From Chitinophagaceae bacterium (GTDB taxonomy: Bacteria; Bacteroidota; Bacteroidia; Chitinophagales; Chitinophagaceae): a DNA stretch of 46,505 nt. Positions 14,147-21,997 of this stretch are shown here, piece after piece. Below the pieces are notes generated by a model. That model did no database searches and was not told where the DNA came from. It saw only the letters and a program-made list of their open reading frames with translations. Every line of letters begins with the position of its first letter. The first letter of the stretch is position 1. A program made the position numbers and the translations under genes. The DNA is taken from the NCBI GenBank assembly GCA_019747705.1, contig JAIEQM010000017.1:1-46505 (forward strand), given 5' to 3'.

Positions 14147-15181
14147 ATGGCTAACGTTTCAACTCCGCTACCCCCATTGACTGCCAAAGATTTTGCTACT
14201 GACCAGGAAGTTCGCTGGTGCCCCGGCTGTGGTGATTATTCCATTCTGGCGCAGGTTCAAAAAGTAATGCCCGGCATTGGTGTGCCCAGGGAAAATATTG
14301 TGATCATCAGCGGTATTGGCTGCAGCAGCCGCTTTCCGTATTACATGAATACCTACGGCATGCATTCCATTCACGGGCGTGCAACGGCCGTGGCCAGCGG
14401 ATTGAAAGCAGCAAGACCCGAACTGAGTGTTTGGATTGTTACCGGCGACGGCGACAGTTTGAGTATTGGTGGTAACCATACCATTCATTTGCTCAGAAGA
14501 AACTTTGATGTAAATATTTTGTTGTTCAACAACCAGATTTATGGATTAACCAAAGGACAATATTCACCCACATCAGAAGAACATAAAGTAACAAAGTCAA
14601 CTCCTTTTGGAAGTATTGATCACCCGTTTAATCCATTAGCTTTAGCAATGGGTGCCGATGCAACTTTTATTGCACGCAGCATGGACCGTGACCCCAAACA
14701 TTTGCAAGAGATGCTCACACGTGCCAATGCACATAAAGGGGCTTCGTTTTTAGAAATCTATCAAAACTGTAACATCTTTAATGATGGTGCTTTTGAAGTG
14801 TTTACTGAAAAATCGTCCAAAGCAGAAGAAGGTTTGTTTTTGCAGCAGGGCCAGCCATTGGTGTTTGGCGCTTCGCAAAACAAAGGTGTAAAATTAGATG
14901 GGTTTAAGCCCGTTGTTGTGAGTTTAGATGAAGGACACAGTAAAGATGATTTATGGGTGCATGATGATAAAGATTTTTACAAGGCGCAAATACTGGTGCG
15001 TATGTTTGATAACCCTTTACGTGATGGTCACCTGCCACGGCCCTTTGGTGTGTTTTATGAAACCGAACGTGCCTGTTATGAAGATGTAATGAAAATGCAG
15101 ATTGATGAAGTAATTGCCACAAAAGGCAAAGGCAATTTAGATAAGCTGCTGAGGGGAAATGAAGTTTGGGAAATACATTGA
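14147..15181 (+). CDS. 2-oxoacid:ferredoxin oxidoreductase, beta subunit (KorB-like)
   Basis: Thiamine-diphosphate subunit of an enzyme that oxidatively decarboxylates a 2-oxoacid (2-oxoglutarate is most likely) to acyl-CoA with reduction of ferredoxin. The 344-residue protein has RWCPGCGDY (22-30), the GIGCSSRFPYYMNTYG region, and the ThDP/Mg2+ motif running from GDGDSLSIGG to NILLFNNQIYGLT. In Bacteroidota the alpha (alpha-gamma fused) subunit gene normally lies directly upstream. Here that place is taken by an AhpD-like gene and the beta gene has its own promoter, so the partner must be encoded elsewhere. No 4Fe-4S ferredoxin-type cysteine cluster is fused. Assignment to the 2-oxoglutarate enzyme over the pyruvate enzyme rests on length and motif resemblance. 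Confidence 0.88.
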   Translation: MANVSTPLPPLTAKDFATDQEVRWCPGCGDYSILAQVQKVMPGIGVPRENIVIISGIGCSSRFPYYMNTYGMHSIHGRATAVASGLKAARPELSVWIVTGDGDSLSIGGNHTIHLLRRNFDVNILLFNNQIYGLTKGQYSPTSEEHKVTKSTPFGSIDHPFNPLALAMGADATFIARSMDRDPKHLQEMLTRANAHKGASFLEIYQNCNIFNDGAFEVFTEKSSKAEEGLFLQQGQPLVFGASQNKGVKLDGFKPVVVSLDEGHSKDDLWVHDDKDFYKAQILVRMFDNPLRDGHLPRPFGVFYETERACYEDVMKMQIDEVIATKGKGNLDKLLRGNEVWEIH

Positions 15182-15202
15182 TTGATTTTTTAGAATGATA
15201 AT

Positions 15203-15241
15203 AATAAGGTAGTGCCGCCGTGTGGCGCCTTATTCTTTTTT
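15203..15241 (+). terminator. Terminator after the oxidoreductase beta subunit
   Basis: AATAAG (15203-15208) pairs with CTTATT (15229-15234), with inner GTGCC/GGCGC pairing, and is followed by CTTTTTT. Confidence 0.7.
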
Positions 15242-15315
15242 GCACCAATTGCAAACACAACAGAGATGGGTTTCCATCCATTTCCCTAACTTTCCCTTCC
15301 CAAAATGTTTGCTAT

Positions 15316-16362
15316 ATGATTCGCAGTAAAATTGCCGGCATTGGTATGTATGTGCCTGAACACATTGTAACCAACAACGACCTCACCAAATACATGGATA
15401 CCACTGATGAATGGATACAGGAACGAACCGGTATCCAGGAGCGCCGCTTTGCCCATCGCACCAAAGAAACGACTACAACGATGGGTGTGGAGGCCAGTAA
15501 GATTGCCATTGAACGTGCAGGTATCACCAATACTGATATTGACTTTATTGTATTTGCCACACTCAGCCCTGATTATTATTTCCCCGGTTGTGGCGTGTTG
15601 CTGCAGCGTGCCATGCAAATGAAAGAAGTGGGCGCCCTGGATGTACGCAATCAATGCAGTGGTTTTGTGTATGCATTAAGTGTGGCCGACCAGTTTATTA
15701 AAAGCGGTATGTATAAAAACATTTTAGTGGTGGGTGCGGAGAAGCATTCTTTCGGTTTGGATTTTACTACAAGAGGAAGAAATGTGAGTGTGATTTTTGG
15801 TGATGGTGCAGGCGCTGTGGTGCTGCAACCAACAGAAGATGAAAACCGTGGCATCTTAAGCACACATCTGCACAGTAATGGCGCCGATGCTGAAATACTT
15901 GCCATGTACAACCCCGGTACACATGCCAATTACTGGAAAGAAAATTTAGCCAGCTTTAATGATGGTGAAATGGCTGATATGTTTATGAGTTATGCCATGA
16001 TTGATAATGCAGAACTCTTCCCGAATATGGATGGACCACAAGTGTTTAAAACAGCGGTGGTAAAATTTCCTGAAGTAATTATGGAAGCGTTAACGAAAAA
16101 TAATTATTCGCCTGCTGATTTGAATTTATTAATTCCGCACCAGGCCAATTTGCGTATTGCACAGTTTGTGCAGCAACGATTAAAGCTGCGTGATGACCAG
16201 GTGTACAACAATATTCAGAAGTATGGCAATACAACGGCAGCATCTGTTCCTATTGCTTTATGTGAAGCGTATGAAATGGGCAACGTAAAAGAAGGTGATT
16301 TGATTTGCATGGCTGCGTTTGGAAGTGGTTTTACATGGGCCAGTGCGTTGCTGAAGTGGTAA
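15316..16362 (+). CDS. 3-oxoacyl-ACP synthase III (FabH-like)
   Basis: Condensing enzyme that joins an acyl-CoA starter with malonyl-ACP in the first step of fatty acid elongation. From the ATG at 15316 the protein has 348 residues. The catalytic triad is complete: Cys114 in VRNQCSGF, His275 in LLIPHQANLRI and Asn305 in QKYGNTTAAS. DTTDEWIQERTGI (28-40) is the typical N-terminal block. The longer frame from 15220 would add 32 residues overlapping the upstream terminator, so I reject it. A Bacteroidota genome usually has several such paralogues, so it may make branched-chain, hydroxylated or specialised lipids. It is a single gene followed by an inverted-repeat element. Confidence 0.92.
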   Translation: MIRSKIAGIGMYVPEHIVTNNDLTKYMDTTDEWIQERTGIQERRFAHRTKETTTTMGVEASKIAIERAGITNTDIDFIVFATLSPDYYFPGCGVLLQRAMQMKEVGALDVRNQCSGFVYALSVADQFIKSGMYKNILVVGAEKHSFGLDFTTRGRNVSVIFGDGAGAVVLQPTEDENRGILSTHLHSNGADAEILAMYNPGTHANYWKENLASFNDGEMADMFMSYAMIDNAELFPNMDGPQVFKTAVVKFPEVIMEALTKNNYSPADLNLLIPHQANLRIAQFVQQRLKLRDDQVYNNIQKYGNTTAASVPIALCEAYEMGNVKEGDLICMAAFGSGFTWASALLKW

Positions 16363-16365
16363 CAC

Positions 16366-16507
16366 CCCGTCTGACCAATGTCATTAAGTTAAGCGTTCGT
16401 CATTTCGACGTAAGGAGAAATCTCCCAAACTCCAAGCTTAACAAATTTTATGAGACCTCTCCCTACGGTCGAGGTGACGCTTAACTTAATGACATTGCCC
16501 GTCTGAC
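16366..16507. mobile_element. Probable MITE: 122-bp inverted-repeat element with 10-bp direct repeats
   Basis: The element spans 16376-16497. Its ends are perfect 20-bp inverted repeats (16376-16395 and 16478-16497). Inside, TCATTTCGAC...AAATCTC (16400-16424) pairs with 16452-16477, mainly by Watson-Crick and G-U pairs, leaving a 27-base loop. Directly outside both ends stands the same 10-mer CCCGTCTGAC (16366-16375 and 16498-16507), as expected for a target-site duplication. It encodes no protein. The inner CATTTCGAC...GGAGAAATCTC wording resembles repeats I recall from other Bacteroidota genomes, which is not checked here. Confidence 0.75.
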
Positions 16508-16532
16508 GGTTAAACAATAAACAAACTTTATA

Positions 16533-17006
16533 ATGAAAAAGATTTTGATAAGCTGTGTTGTATTATTCATAACAACATCATTATCTGCCCAGCTCAAACA
16601 ACACATCAATCCCGATGGAATAAACAAACCCAAAACCTATTCGCAGGTGGTGAAAGTAAATGGCGGCACTATGATTTTTACATCGGGTATTGTGGCCGAT
16701 GATGCAAATGGCAACATCATGGGCAAAGGTGATTTGAAAGCACAGGTGAAACAGGCTTTTGAAAATTTAAAAATTGTATTGGCAGCAGCAGGCGCTGAGT
16801 TTAAAGATGTGGTGAAGATGACCTACTATGTAGTGAATTACAAACCCGAACAAATACCGATGATTCGTGAAGTGCGGGCTAATTATTTGCCAACTGAAAA
16901 CCCGCCTGCAAGTACATTAGTTGGAGTGGCTGCCTTGTTTCATGCAGATGTGCTGATTGAGATTGAAGCGGTGGCGGTGGTGAAGAAACAAAAAAATACT
17001 CCTTAA
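16533..17006 (+). CDS. Secreted RidA/YjgF-like protein lacking the catalytic arginine
   Basis: Rid-family protein with an N-terminal signal peptide (MKKILISCVVLFITTSLSAQ), so it acts in the periplasm, whereas RidA itself is cytoplasmic. After cleavage about 137 residues form one chorismate-mutase-like fold: MIFTSGIVADD, QVKQAFENLKIVLAAAG, and the C-terminal LIEIEAVAVV, where Glu is conserved. The position of E. coli RidA Arg105 (PARSCVEVARL) reads PASTLVGVAAL, with Ser127 in place of Arg, so 2-imino-acid deaminase activity is not expected. Such arginine-less members belong to other Rid subfamilies with unknown ligands. It starts 26 bases after the flanking repeat of the mobile element and may be read from a promoter altered by that insertion. 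Confidence 0.87.
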   Translation: MKKILISCVVLFITTSLSAQLKQHINPDGINKPKTYSQVVKVNGGTMIFTSGIVADDANGNIMGKGDLKAQVKQAFENLKIVLAAAGAEFKDVVKMTYYVVNYKPEQIPMIREVRANYLPTENPPASTLVGVAALFHADVLIEIEAVAVVKKQKNTP

Positions 17007-17136
17007 AGTTTTAAACCAAAAGTCTAAAAAAATAAAATAAACAATGCTTGCATTTTTAATTTATACAATTTACTTTAGAGTTTCAGGGAAGCCGAAAACT
17101 GTATAGAGTAGGCAAAACACTAAAACATTCTTTATT

Positions 17137-17649
17137 ATGAAGAAGCTAACAATTTTTATGGGCGCAATATCAATTATACTGCTCTCGTCATTTACCCCCC
17201 CAACTAATTTAAAGAATTCAGACCCGAAAGAAAACAATGCCTTATTCCTATTAAAAGTGCATGAGATTGCAAAGGCAATCAAAGAAAAACAACTAACCAA
17301 TCAGGCAAATCTCGTTGTATCTGGAAATGCTCTTCCGGAAGACAAAAATTTATTCGCTCAAAATCTTGGATTTAAAGATTTTGAATCCTTTAAAAAGGAG
17401 ATGTTTGCTTTTTACTCTGAATATAAAGACAGAGAAGTTAAGAGCTCTCAACCTTCGGCAAAAAAGACAATTGAACTTTGCGAGGGTGAAGCATATGCTC
17501 TTGGTTATAGCGCCTGTACTGGTTATTTTCTTTACCTTGTTTCTTTAAATCTTTCGCAAACTGATTTTATGCTTGCGTTATTAGGTTACACTACATGTTT
17601 AGCCAATGTATCTGTAGTTATAGCTGAATCTCTTTTGCCACCTTGCTAA
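17137..17649 (+). CDS. Secreted four-cysteine hypothetical protein
   Basis: I do not recognise the family. The 170-residue protein has a signal peptide (MKKLTIFMGAISIILLSS), a charged helical middle (residues 35-110), and a distinct C-terminal part. That part has four cysteines (C115, C127, C154, C170) around a strongly hydrophobic stretch (about 129-165) rich in Gly, Ala, Leu and Tyr; the last residue of the protein is a cysteine. This layout (leader, acidic spacer, hydrophobic cysteine-bearing end) could be a disulfide-bonded membrane-associated peptide or a small bacteriocin-like precursor, but nothing else supports that. It is AT-rich compared with its neighbours and heads a run of three unknown genes on the same strand. 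Confidence 0.6.
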   Translation: MKKLTIFMGAISIILLSSFTPPTNLKNSDPKENNALFLLKVHEIAKAIKEKQLTNQANLVVSGNALPEDKNLFAQNLGFKDFESFKKEMFAFYSEYKDREVKSSQPSAKKTIELCEGEAYALGYSACTGYFLYLVSLNLSQTDFMLALLGYTTCLANVSVVIAESLLPPC

Positions 17650-17714
17650 ACAAAATCTTATTAAATAGTAACCCCAGTTATTTACATATGACTGGGATTC
17701 TCTTAAATCTTTGT

Positions 17715-18293
17715 ATGAAATATTTAATTATTCTTGCCTGCATAGCAGGGGTATTGTCATTTAATAGTGAAACGGATTTTATAGTGAGCTCTAATACTTA
17801 CGACTCTATACCCACAACTAAGCGGAATAAGAAAAAAGCTGAAACTCCAATTTTCTCCGGCCTGCTAAAAAATTATTCAACCGTTATTCTATGCGAATGT
17901 GAAACTAAAAAAGATGAAACAATTGCTCTCATGCGCAAAGGGTTAGAAGCAAAAGGAATAAGGGTAATATCACAGGAAGAATATCAGCAACAACATAAAG
18001 AAGTTAGTGAACGTATTTTTAAACAAGCCTTTTCCGGTGGCAGTATGTCCTCGTCTGAAGAACTACAAGAAAAACTTAAAAATTATCCTTATAACATACA
18101 GGTTTTAATTTTATTTACTGAATTCAACAAATCAAATAATGATATTTTGACCTCACTTCAATGGCAAATTCGCTATGAACCCCCAAAAAATAATCCTATA
18201 AAAAGAAATTTACCGGACAGCTTGAGCTCTTTGAATACTTATAATCAGGCGATACAGATATTTTGTGATTCATTAACATTTTATGCAAGATAA
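17715..18293 (+). CDS. Hypothetical exported protein
   Basis: Unrecognised protein of 192 residues from the ATG at 17715; the longer frame from 17643 overlaps the previous gene and lacks a sensible start. The N-terminus MKYLIILACIAGVLSF looks like a signal peptide. STVILCECETKKDETIALMRKGLEAKGIRVISQEEY suggests an alternating beta-alpha-beta unit with a CEC motif. A Gly/Ser-rich loop (SGGSMSSSEEL) follows, then a strand QVLILFTEF and a C-terminal part containing LQWQIRYEPP. This could be a small alpha/beta periplasmic domain. The next gene begins five bases after its stop, so the two are almost certainly translated from one message. Confidence 0.55.
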   Translation: MKYLIILACIAGVLSFNSETDFIVSSNTYDSIPTTKRNKKKAETPIFSGLLKNYSTVILCECETKKDETIALMRKGLEAKGIRVISQEEYQQQHKEVSERIFKQAFSGGSMSSSEELQEKLKNYPYNIQVLILFTEFNKSNNDILTSLQWQIRYEPPKNNPIKRNLPDSLSSLNTYNQAIQIFCDSLTFYAR

Positions 18294-18298
18294 TTTAT

Positions 18299-18733
18299 AT
18301 GATTAGGTTAGTTTTTTCAATATTTATCTGGGTTACTTTATCGCATTTTTCATCTGCCCAAACTACAGTAGATTCTGTAAAAAATGCTTACAATACCCAA
18401 ACGATATTACTCAACAACGGCATCCGTATTAACAATCAGTTGGTTGGAAAACCTGAGCTATCACAACTGATGAAACGATTTGAATATTCTGATAAATACT
18501 ACCAGCAGTATCTGAAAGCCAGGAAACCTGCTGTGCTATTGCCCCTTATTAGTTTTGGGGCTATTATTGGCGGAGCCCTTGTGTCCAGGGAAAACAATAC
18601 CGCCGGTATTATCATGATCAGCAGTTCAAGTATTTTTACAATTAGCGGCGCTTTTTTTGCAAGAAAAGCAAACAATAATCTTAACCTCGCCATCTGGCAT
18701 TATAACAGGGATGTATTATTCTCTCCCAAATAA
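18299..18733 (+). CDS. Hypothetical membrane protein with signal peptide
   Basis: Unrecognised 144-residue protein. A signal peptide (MIRLVFSIFIWVTLSHFSSAQ) is followed by a soluble helical region (residues 25-75) and then two closely spaced hydrophobic segments (about 78-95 and 101-118) with a short charged turn, SRENNTAG, between them. This layout, with an N-terminal region and a two-helix hairpin near the end, is common among uncharacterised Bacteroidota envelope proteins. It begins five bases after the preceding stop and forms a pair with that gene. A terminator-like hairpin follows at 18763, overlapping the start of the lipid kinase gene. Confidence 0.55.
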   Translation: MIRLVFSIFIWVTLSHFSSAQTTVDSVKNAYNTQTILLNNGIRINNQLVGKPELSQLMKRFEYSDKYYQQYLKARKPAVLLPLISFGAIIGGALVSRENNTAGIIMISSSSIFTISGAFFARKANNNLNLAIWHYNRDVLFSPK

Positions 18734-18736
18734 AAA

Positions 18737-18763
18737 TTTGTATTCAAATTACCAATAGTTTTG
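18737..18763 (+). promoter_or_regulatory. Possible promoter of the lipid kinase gene
   Basis: TTTG (18737-18740), 15 bases, then TAGTTTTG (18756-18763). The -7 element is perfect but the spacing is shorter than usual. It ends seven bases before the ATG, so the transcript would be leaderless or nearly so. Confidence 0.4.
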
Positions 18764-18790
18764 CGGCGCCATGCGCCGCTTTATTTTTTT
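18763..18790 (+). terminator. Terminator-like hairpin overlapping a start codon
   Basis: GCGGCGC-CAT-GCGCCGC (18763-18779) is a perfect 7-bp GC stem followed by TTTATTTTTTT. It should terminate transcripts of the 17137-18733 genes. The ATG of the lipid kinase (18771) lies in its loop, and the T-tract encodes the first beta strand of that protein. Confidence 0.65.
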
Positions 18791-19658
18791 AATCAACCCA
18801 CGTGCAGGTGTGCAAAAAGGCAAACCGCTCACTCAAATTATTGAAGAGCGCTGCCATGCAGCACAGCAATCTTTTGAAATTGTGCCCACCGTTGCAGATG
18901 GTAATTACAACTTCCTCATTGAAAAAATAAATGCTGAAAATATTACAGATGTAATTGTATGCGGGGGTGATGGCACTATCAGCGCTGTGGCATCAGCCAT
19001 CCGTCATTTGAATATCAATATTGGAATTCTTCCCAGAGGCAGCGGTAATGGTTTGGCGCTGGCAGCAGGCATCAGCAGGGATCCTCAGAAAGCATTAGAT
19101 ATCATTTTTAAAGGCAATGCTTCCATGATAGATGCGTTTCTCATCAACAATCATTTCTCCTGCATGCTCAGCGGTTTGGGTTTTGATGCACAGGTGGCGC
19201 ATGATTTTGACCGGGAACACAAACGGGGTTTCTGGAAATATGTAAAGCTCGTGGTGAAAAATATTTTTTCACTCAAAACATTTTCTTTTCATATTGAAAG
19301 CAATGAAAAGAGTTTGAAAACAAATGCTTACTTCATCAGTATTGCCAACAGTAACCAGTTTGGCAATCATTTCACCATTGCCCCGAGGGCCAGTTTAAAT
19401 GACGGACTGCTGGATATTGTGGTGGTGGAAAAAACAAATTTCATGCTGCTGCCCTTTCGGGTGTTATGGCATATCCGTTTCGGAACATTTACCGGTAACA
19501 GTAAAAAAAGTTATGGCATCACCTATTTTCAAACACCTGCATTAACCATTCATAATTTATCGCCGGCGCCGCTGCATATTGATGGTGATGGTAAAGCAAC
19601 AACACACCGGTTTGAAATAGAAGTCATTCCCAATGCATACCGTTTGCTGGTACCTTAA
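18771..19658 (+). CDS. YegS/DAGK-family lipid kinase
   Basis: Phosphorylates diacylglycerol or a related lipid at the inner membrane using ATP. The 295-residue protein has the catalytic-domain landmarks INPRAG (8-13), the glycine-rich CGGDGT loop (64-69) and LPRGSGNGLA (87-96). The second domain has the ISIANSNQFG strand, and the C-terminal HIDGDG motif is typical of DAGK/YegS enzymes. No membrane segment is present, as usual for the family. The start must be at 18771, because RRFIFLINP is the first beta strand, although this ATG lies inside a terminator-like hairpin. Its stop overlaps the convergent patatin stop by four bases in CCTTAAGG. Confidence 0.9.
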   Translation: MRRFIFLINPRAGVQKGKPLTQIIEERCHAAQQSFEIVPTVADGNYNFLIEKINAENITDVIVCGGDGTISAVASAIRHLNINIGILPRGSGNGLALAAGISRDPQKALDIIFKGNASMIDAFLINNHFSCMLSGLGFDAQVAHDFDREHKRGFWKYVKLVVKNIFSLKTFSFHIESNEKSLKTNAYFISIANSNQFGNHFTIAPRASLNDGLLDIVVVEKTNFMLLPFRVLWHIRFGTFTGNSKKSYGITYFQTPALTIHNLSPAPLHIDGDGKATTHRFEIEVIPNAYRLLVP

Positions 19659-21886
19659 GGCACACGCTTCTGCAGTTTCATTAAACTCAGCAATGTTTTT
19701 GTATTGCGTTCTTTATAAACAGAAGCAGCAATATCTTTTTTCTCCCGTTCTGTTAAATGAAAACTTAAAGCAGCGCCTTTTTTGGCAGCAGCGGGCTCAT
19801 AAATAAAACTGAAACGATACAGGAGTAAATTCTTCCGGGTATAACTGATCATGCTTTCCTGCATATAATCCTGCACTTTGTAAAAATTATACTGCAGGGT
19901 GGTAACAGGCTTGTATAAGACATCGCCGATGCCCGGCTCAGTAAAATCTTCTTCCCATTCGCCTTTCTTACGGTCACGTATCTGTATATATACCACGCCC
20001 GATGTGTTTTGTTTGATCCAGTCATCAAACACATCAATAAACCGCAGTGTAATTTCCTGCCCGTAATTATCACGCAAACCTGCATCCATTACATCCACAA
20101 TGGGGCGTGAGGGCAGCCACACATTGGGCAGCACATATGGAAAAGTGGCATTCATTCTTAATGCGGTAAGCAAACGGATATTGTAAGGGTTCAGCTCTTT
20201 AAAAAAAGCGCCATAATCAATAGCGTCCGGCTCCGCAGTAACACCATGTACTGAATCTTTTTGTGCACGCATTAAATAACTTACGGGTTGTGAGCAGATC
20301 ATCAGTTTTCTTCCATCCTGCGAAACAGTGGATGCAAATAAACCAATGGGTATGGATGCTGTTCGTTCTTCTTCTTCATAATCCATAATGCGCTGGTTTA
20401 AAATATTACCGGTGTTATAATTGAACTGCTGTTCAAATGCATAAGCCCTGTCTTTTACATAGCGGTAAGGCCCTACTGAAAATTTTTGTGCCGGCGCTAC
20501 CAGGTCCCTTGTTACATAAGCAGAGAAAATAGGATTGAGTAAATCTTTGGCAATGTTTTTTTTGTACTCTGCATTCTGAAGATTGAGCAAACTGTCTTTT
20601 TGTTTTCTGCGGTAGAGCTCACGGTAATACGTTGCACCCAGCATACCTCCTGATGCGCCGGAATACAAAACAGTTTTTTTCATGAGTGTTCCGTTCAATG
20701 CACTGTCTAAATGGCTCAGCACATTCAATGTAAATGTGGAAGAGCGGTTGCCTCCACCGCTTACATTAATGATGTAGAGAAAAGGTTTGTCTTCTCCCTG
20801 TTTTTGTTTCCATTGGTTGAGTGTGGCAATCATCTGCAAACTGTCTTTTGTCATTTGCTCCGGTGCACATAATGCAAGCATAGATGCCAGGTTATAAGAG
20901 GGACGTTTGCTTCGGTCTTCATAATTCAGGCCAAAGGCTTTGTTACGGATATCAATATATTCATAGCGGAATAAAAAATTAAATACCAGTACCAGCAGCA
21001 GCGCAACAGGTATGCTCCAGGTATCTAACCAGTAAGCCAGTGCACCTGATGCTGCAATTAAAATAGAAAAGAAAACAAAAATGCTGGCAGCAGCCGGCAA
21101 CTGCAGGGCCGGTGTATCAAGGAACAAACCATAAATTATTAAAAATAAAAAGGCCAAAAGAATGGACATTACCGCTGCAAAATTGTGCCGGTTAAAAATC
21201 AAATCCAGAAAGCCCTTGCTGTAATGTGATACATTCCTTGCTTTACGGATGGTAAAAAAACTGGTAAGGAAATAATCAACTTTGATGGTTGTTTCATGAT
21301 GATGCACAGCAGGAACAGGTTTATAACGCTCCATAAACTGCTGCGGATTGGAAATAACAGGTCGTAGTGATCGCAGGATTACCTGTTCGGAGCCATAAAA
21401 ATAAAAGAAGGAAAACAGGATGAATAAAATCAGCCCTGTTAAAAAGCCGGTTGCAATCCATAAAATATCACCCGTGGCCATCAGTTCTTTAAACTGATCA
21501 AACCGCACAAGCTGTACAAAATAGTTGATGAGAAAAATCAACGGTATCCCAAAATTATTCAAACAGTATTTTAAAAAGGGTTTGGAAGTGGTGGCTAAAA
21601 ATTTAAAAAAATTGCTGAAGAGGATAAAGGTGGTAATGTTCCAGCTCATGATAAAAGCCCCGTAAGCCGCACCGGTAAAAAAAGCGCTTAAGAAATTTAC
21701 TTTACCCAAATATTCAGGCGCCAGGAATAAAGAATCAGAGCCAAAGTGATTCATAAAACCGCCGCTGATGGCGCTGCCCAGCAAAAACCAGAACAGCAGC
21801 AGCAACTGGTATTTTCTGAAATGCAGAAATATCAATTGAACCGGAAATGAATGCCAGATGCCAAGCAGGTATTTCTTCATGAACAA
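19655..21886 (-). CDS. Membrane-anchored patatin-like phospholipase
   Basis: Predicted serine lipid acyl hydrolase tethered to the inner membrane. The 743-residue protein begins with a long membrane region of about eight hydrophobic helices (residues 10-310), then a patatin domain. The oxyanion loop is SGGGNR (about 375-380), the nucleophile elbow GASGG has Ser near 411, and the dyad aspartate is in DAGLRDNYG (about 600). A C-terminal KEKGAALSF-like strand is replaced by AKKGAALSFHLTEREKK. Patatins are usually about 300 residues and soluble, so the membrane half is a notable addition. The second ATG, six bases downstream, may be the true start. A terminator separates it from the upstream acyl-CoA ligase gene. 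Confidence 0.88.
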   Translation of the reverse strand: MFMKKYLLGIWHSFPVQLIFLHFRKYQLLLLFWFLLGSAISGGFMNHFGSDSLFLAPEYLGKVNFLSAFFTGAAYGAFIMSWNITTFILFSNFFKFLATTSKPFLKYCLNNFGIPLIFLINYFVQLVRFDQFKELMATGDILWIATGFLTGLILFILFSFFYFYGSEQVILRSLRPVISNPQQFMERYKPVPAVHHHETTIKVDYFLTSFFTIRKARNVSHYSKGFLDLIFNRHNFAAVMSILLAFLFLIIYGLFLDTPALQLPAAASIFVFFSILIAASGALAYWLDTWSIPVALLLVLVFNFLFRYEYIDIRNKAFGLNYEDRSKRPSYNLASMLALCAPEQMTKDSLQMIATLNQWKQKQGEDKPFLYIINVSGGGNRSSTFTLNVLSHLDSALNGTLMKKTVLYSGASGGMLGATYYRELYRRKQKDSLLNLQNAEYKKNIAKDLLNPIFSAYVTRDLVAPAQKFSVGPYRYVKDRAYAFEQQFNYNTGNILNQRIMDYEEEERTASIPIGLFASTVSQDGRKLMICSQPVSYLMRAQKDSVHGVTAEPDAIDYGAFFKELNPYNIRLLTALRMNATFPYVLPNVWLPSRPIVDVMDAGLRDNYGQEITLRFIDVFDDWIKQNTSGVVYIQIRDRKKGEWEEDFTEPGIGDVLYKPVTTLQYNFYKVQDYMQESMISYTRKNLLLYRFSFIYEPAAAKKGAALSFHLTEREKKDIAASVYKERNTKTLLSLMKLQKRVP

Positions 21887-21945
21887 AAGTTACGGATAAA
21901 GATGATGCAGTAATGGATTTCCTGTTTTTTGAGACCTTGTAAAAA

Positions 21946-21973
21946 AGAAAAAAGCTGCTTCGTTGGAAACAGC
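21946..21973 (-). terminator. Terminator after the acyl-CoA ligase
   Basis: On the minus strand GCTGTTTC-CAAC-GAAGCAGC forms an 8-bp stem with one G-U pair, followed by TTTTTTC. Confidence 0.75.
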
Positions 21974-21997
21974 ATTTGTCAATTCAGCAATCGCTGA

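Noticed and set aside
15220..16362. Longer FabH starting at 15220
   Set aside because: The added 32 residues overlap the upstream terminator and have no counterpart in FabH proteins, which start like the ATG at 15316.
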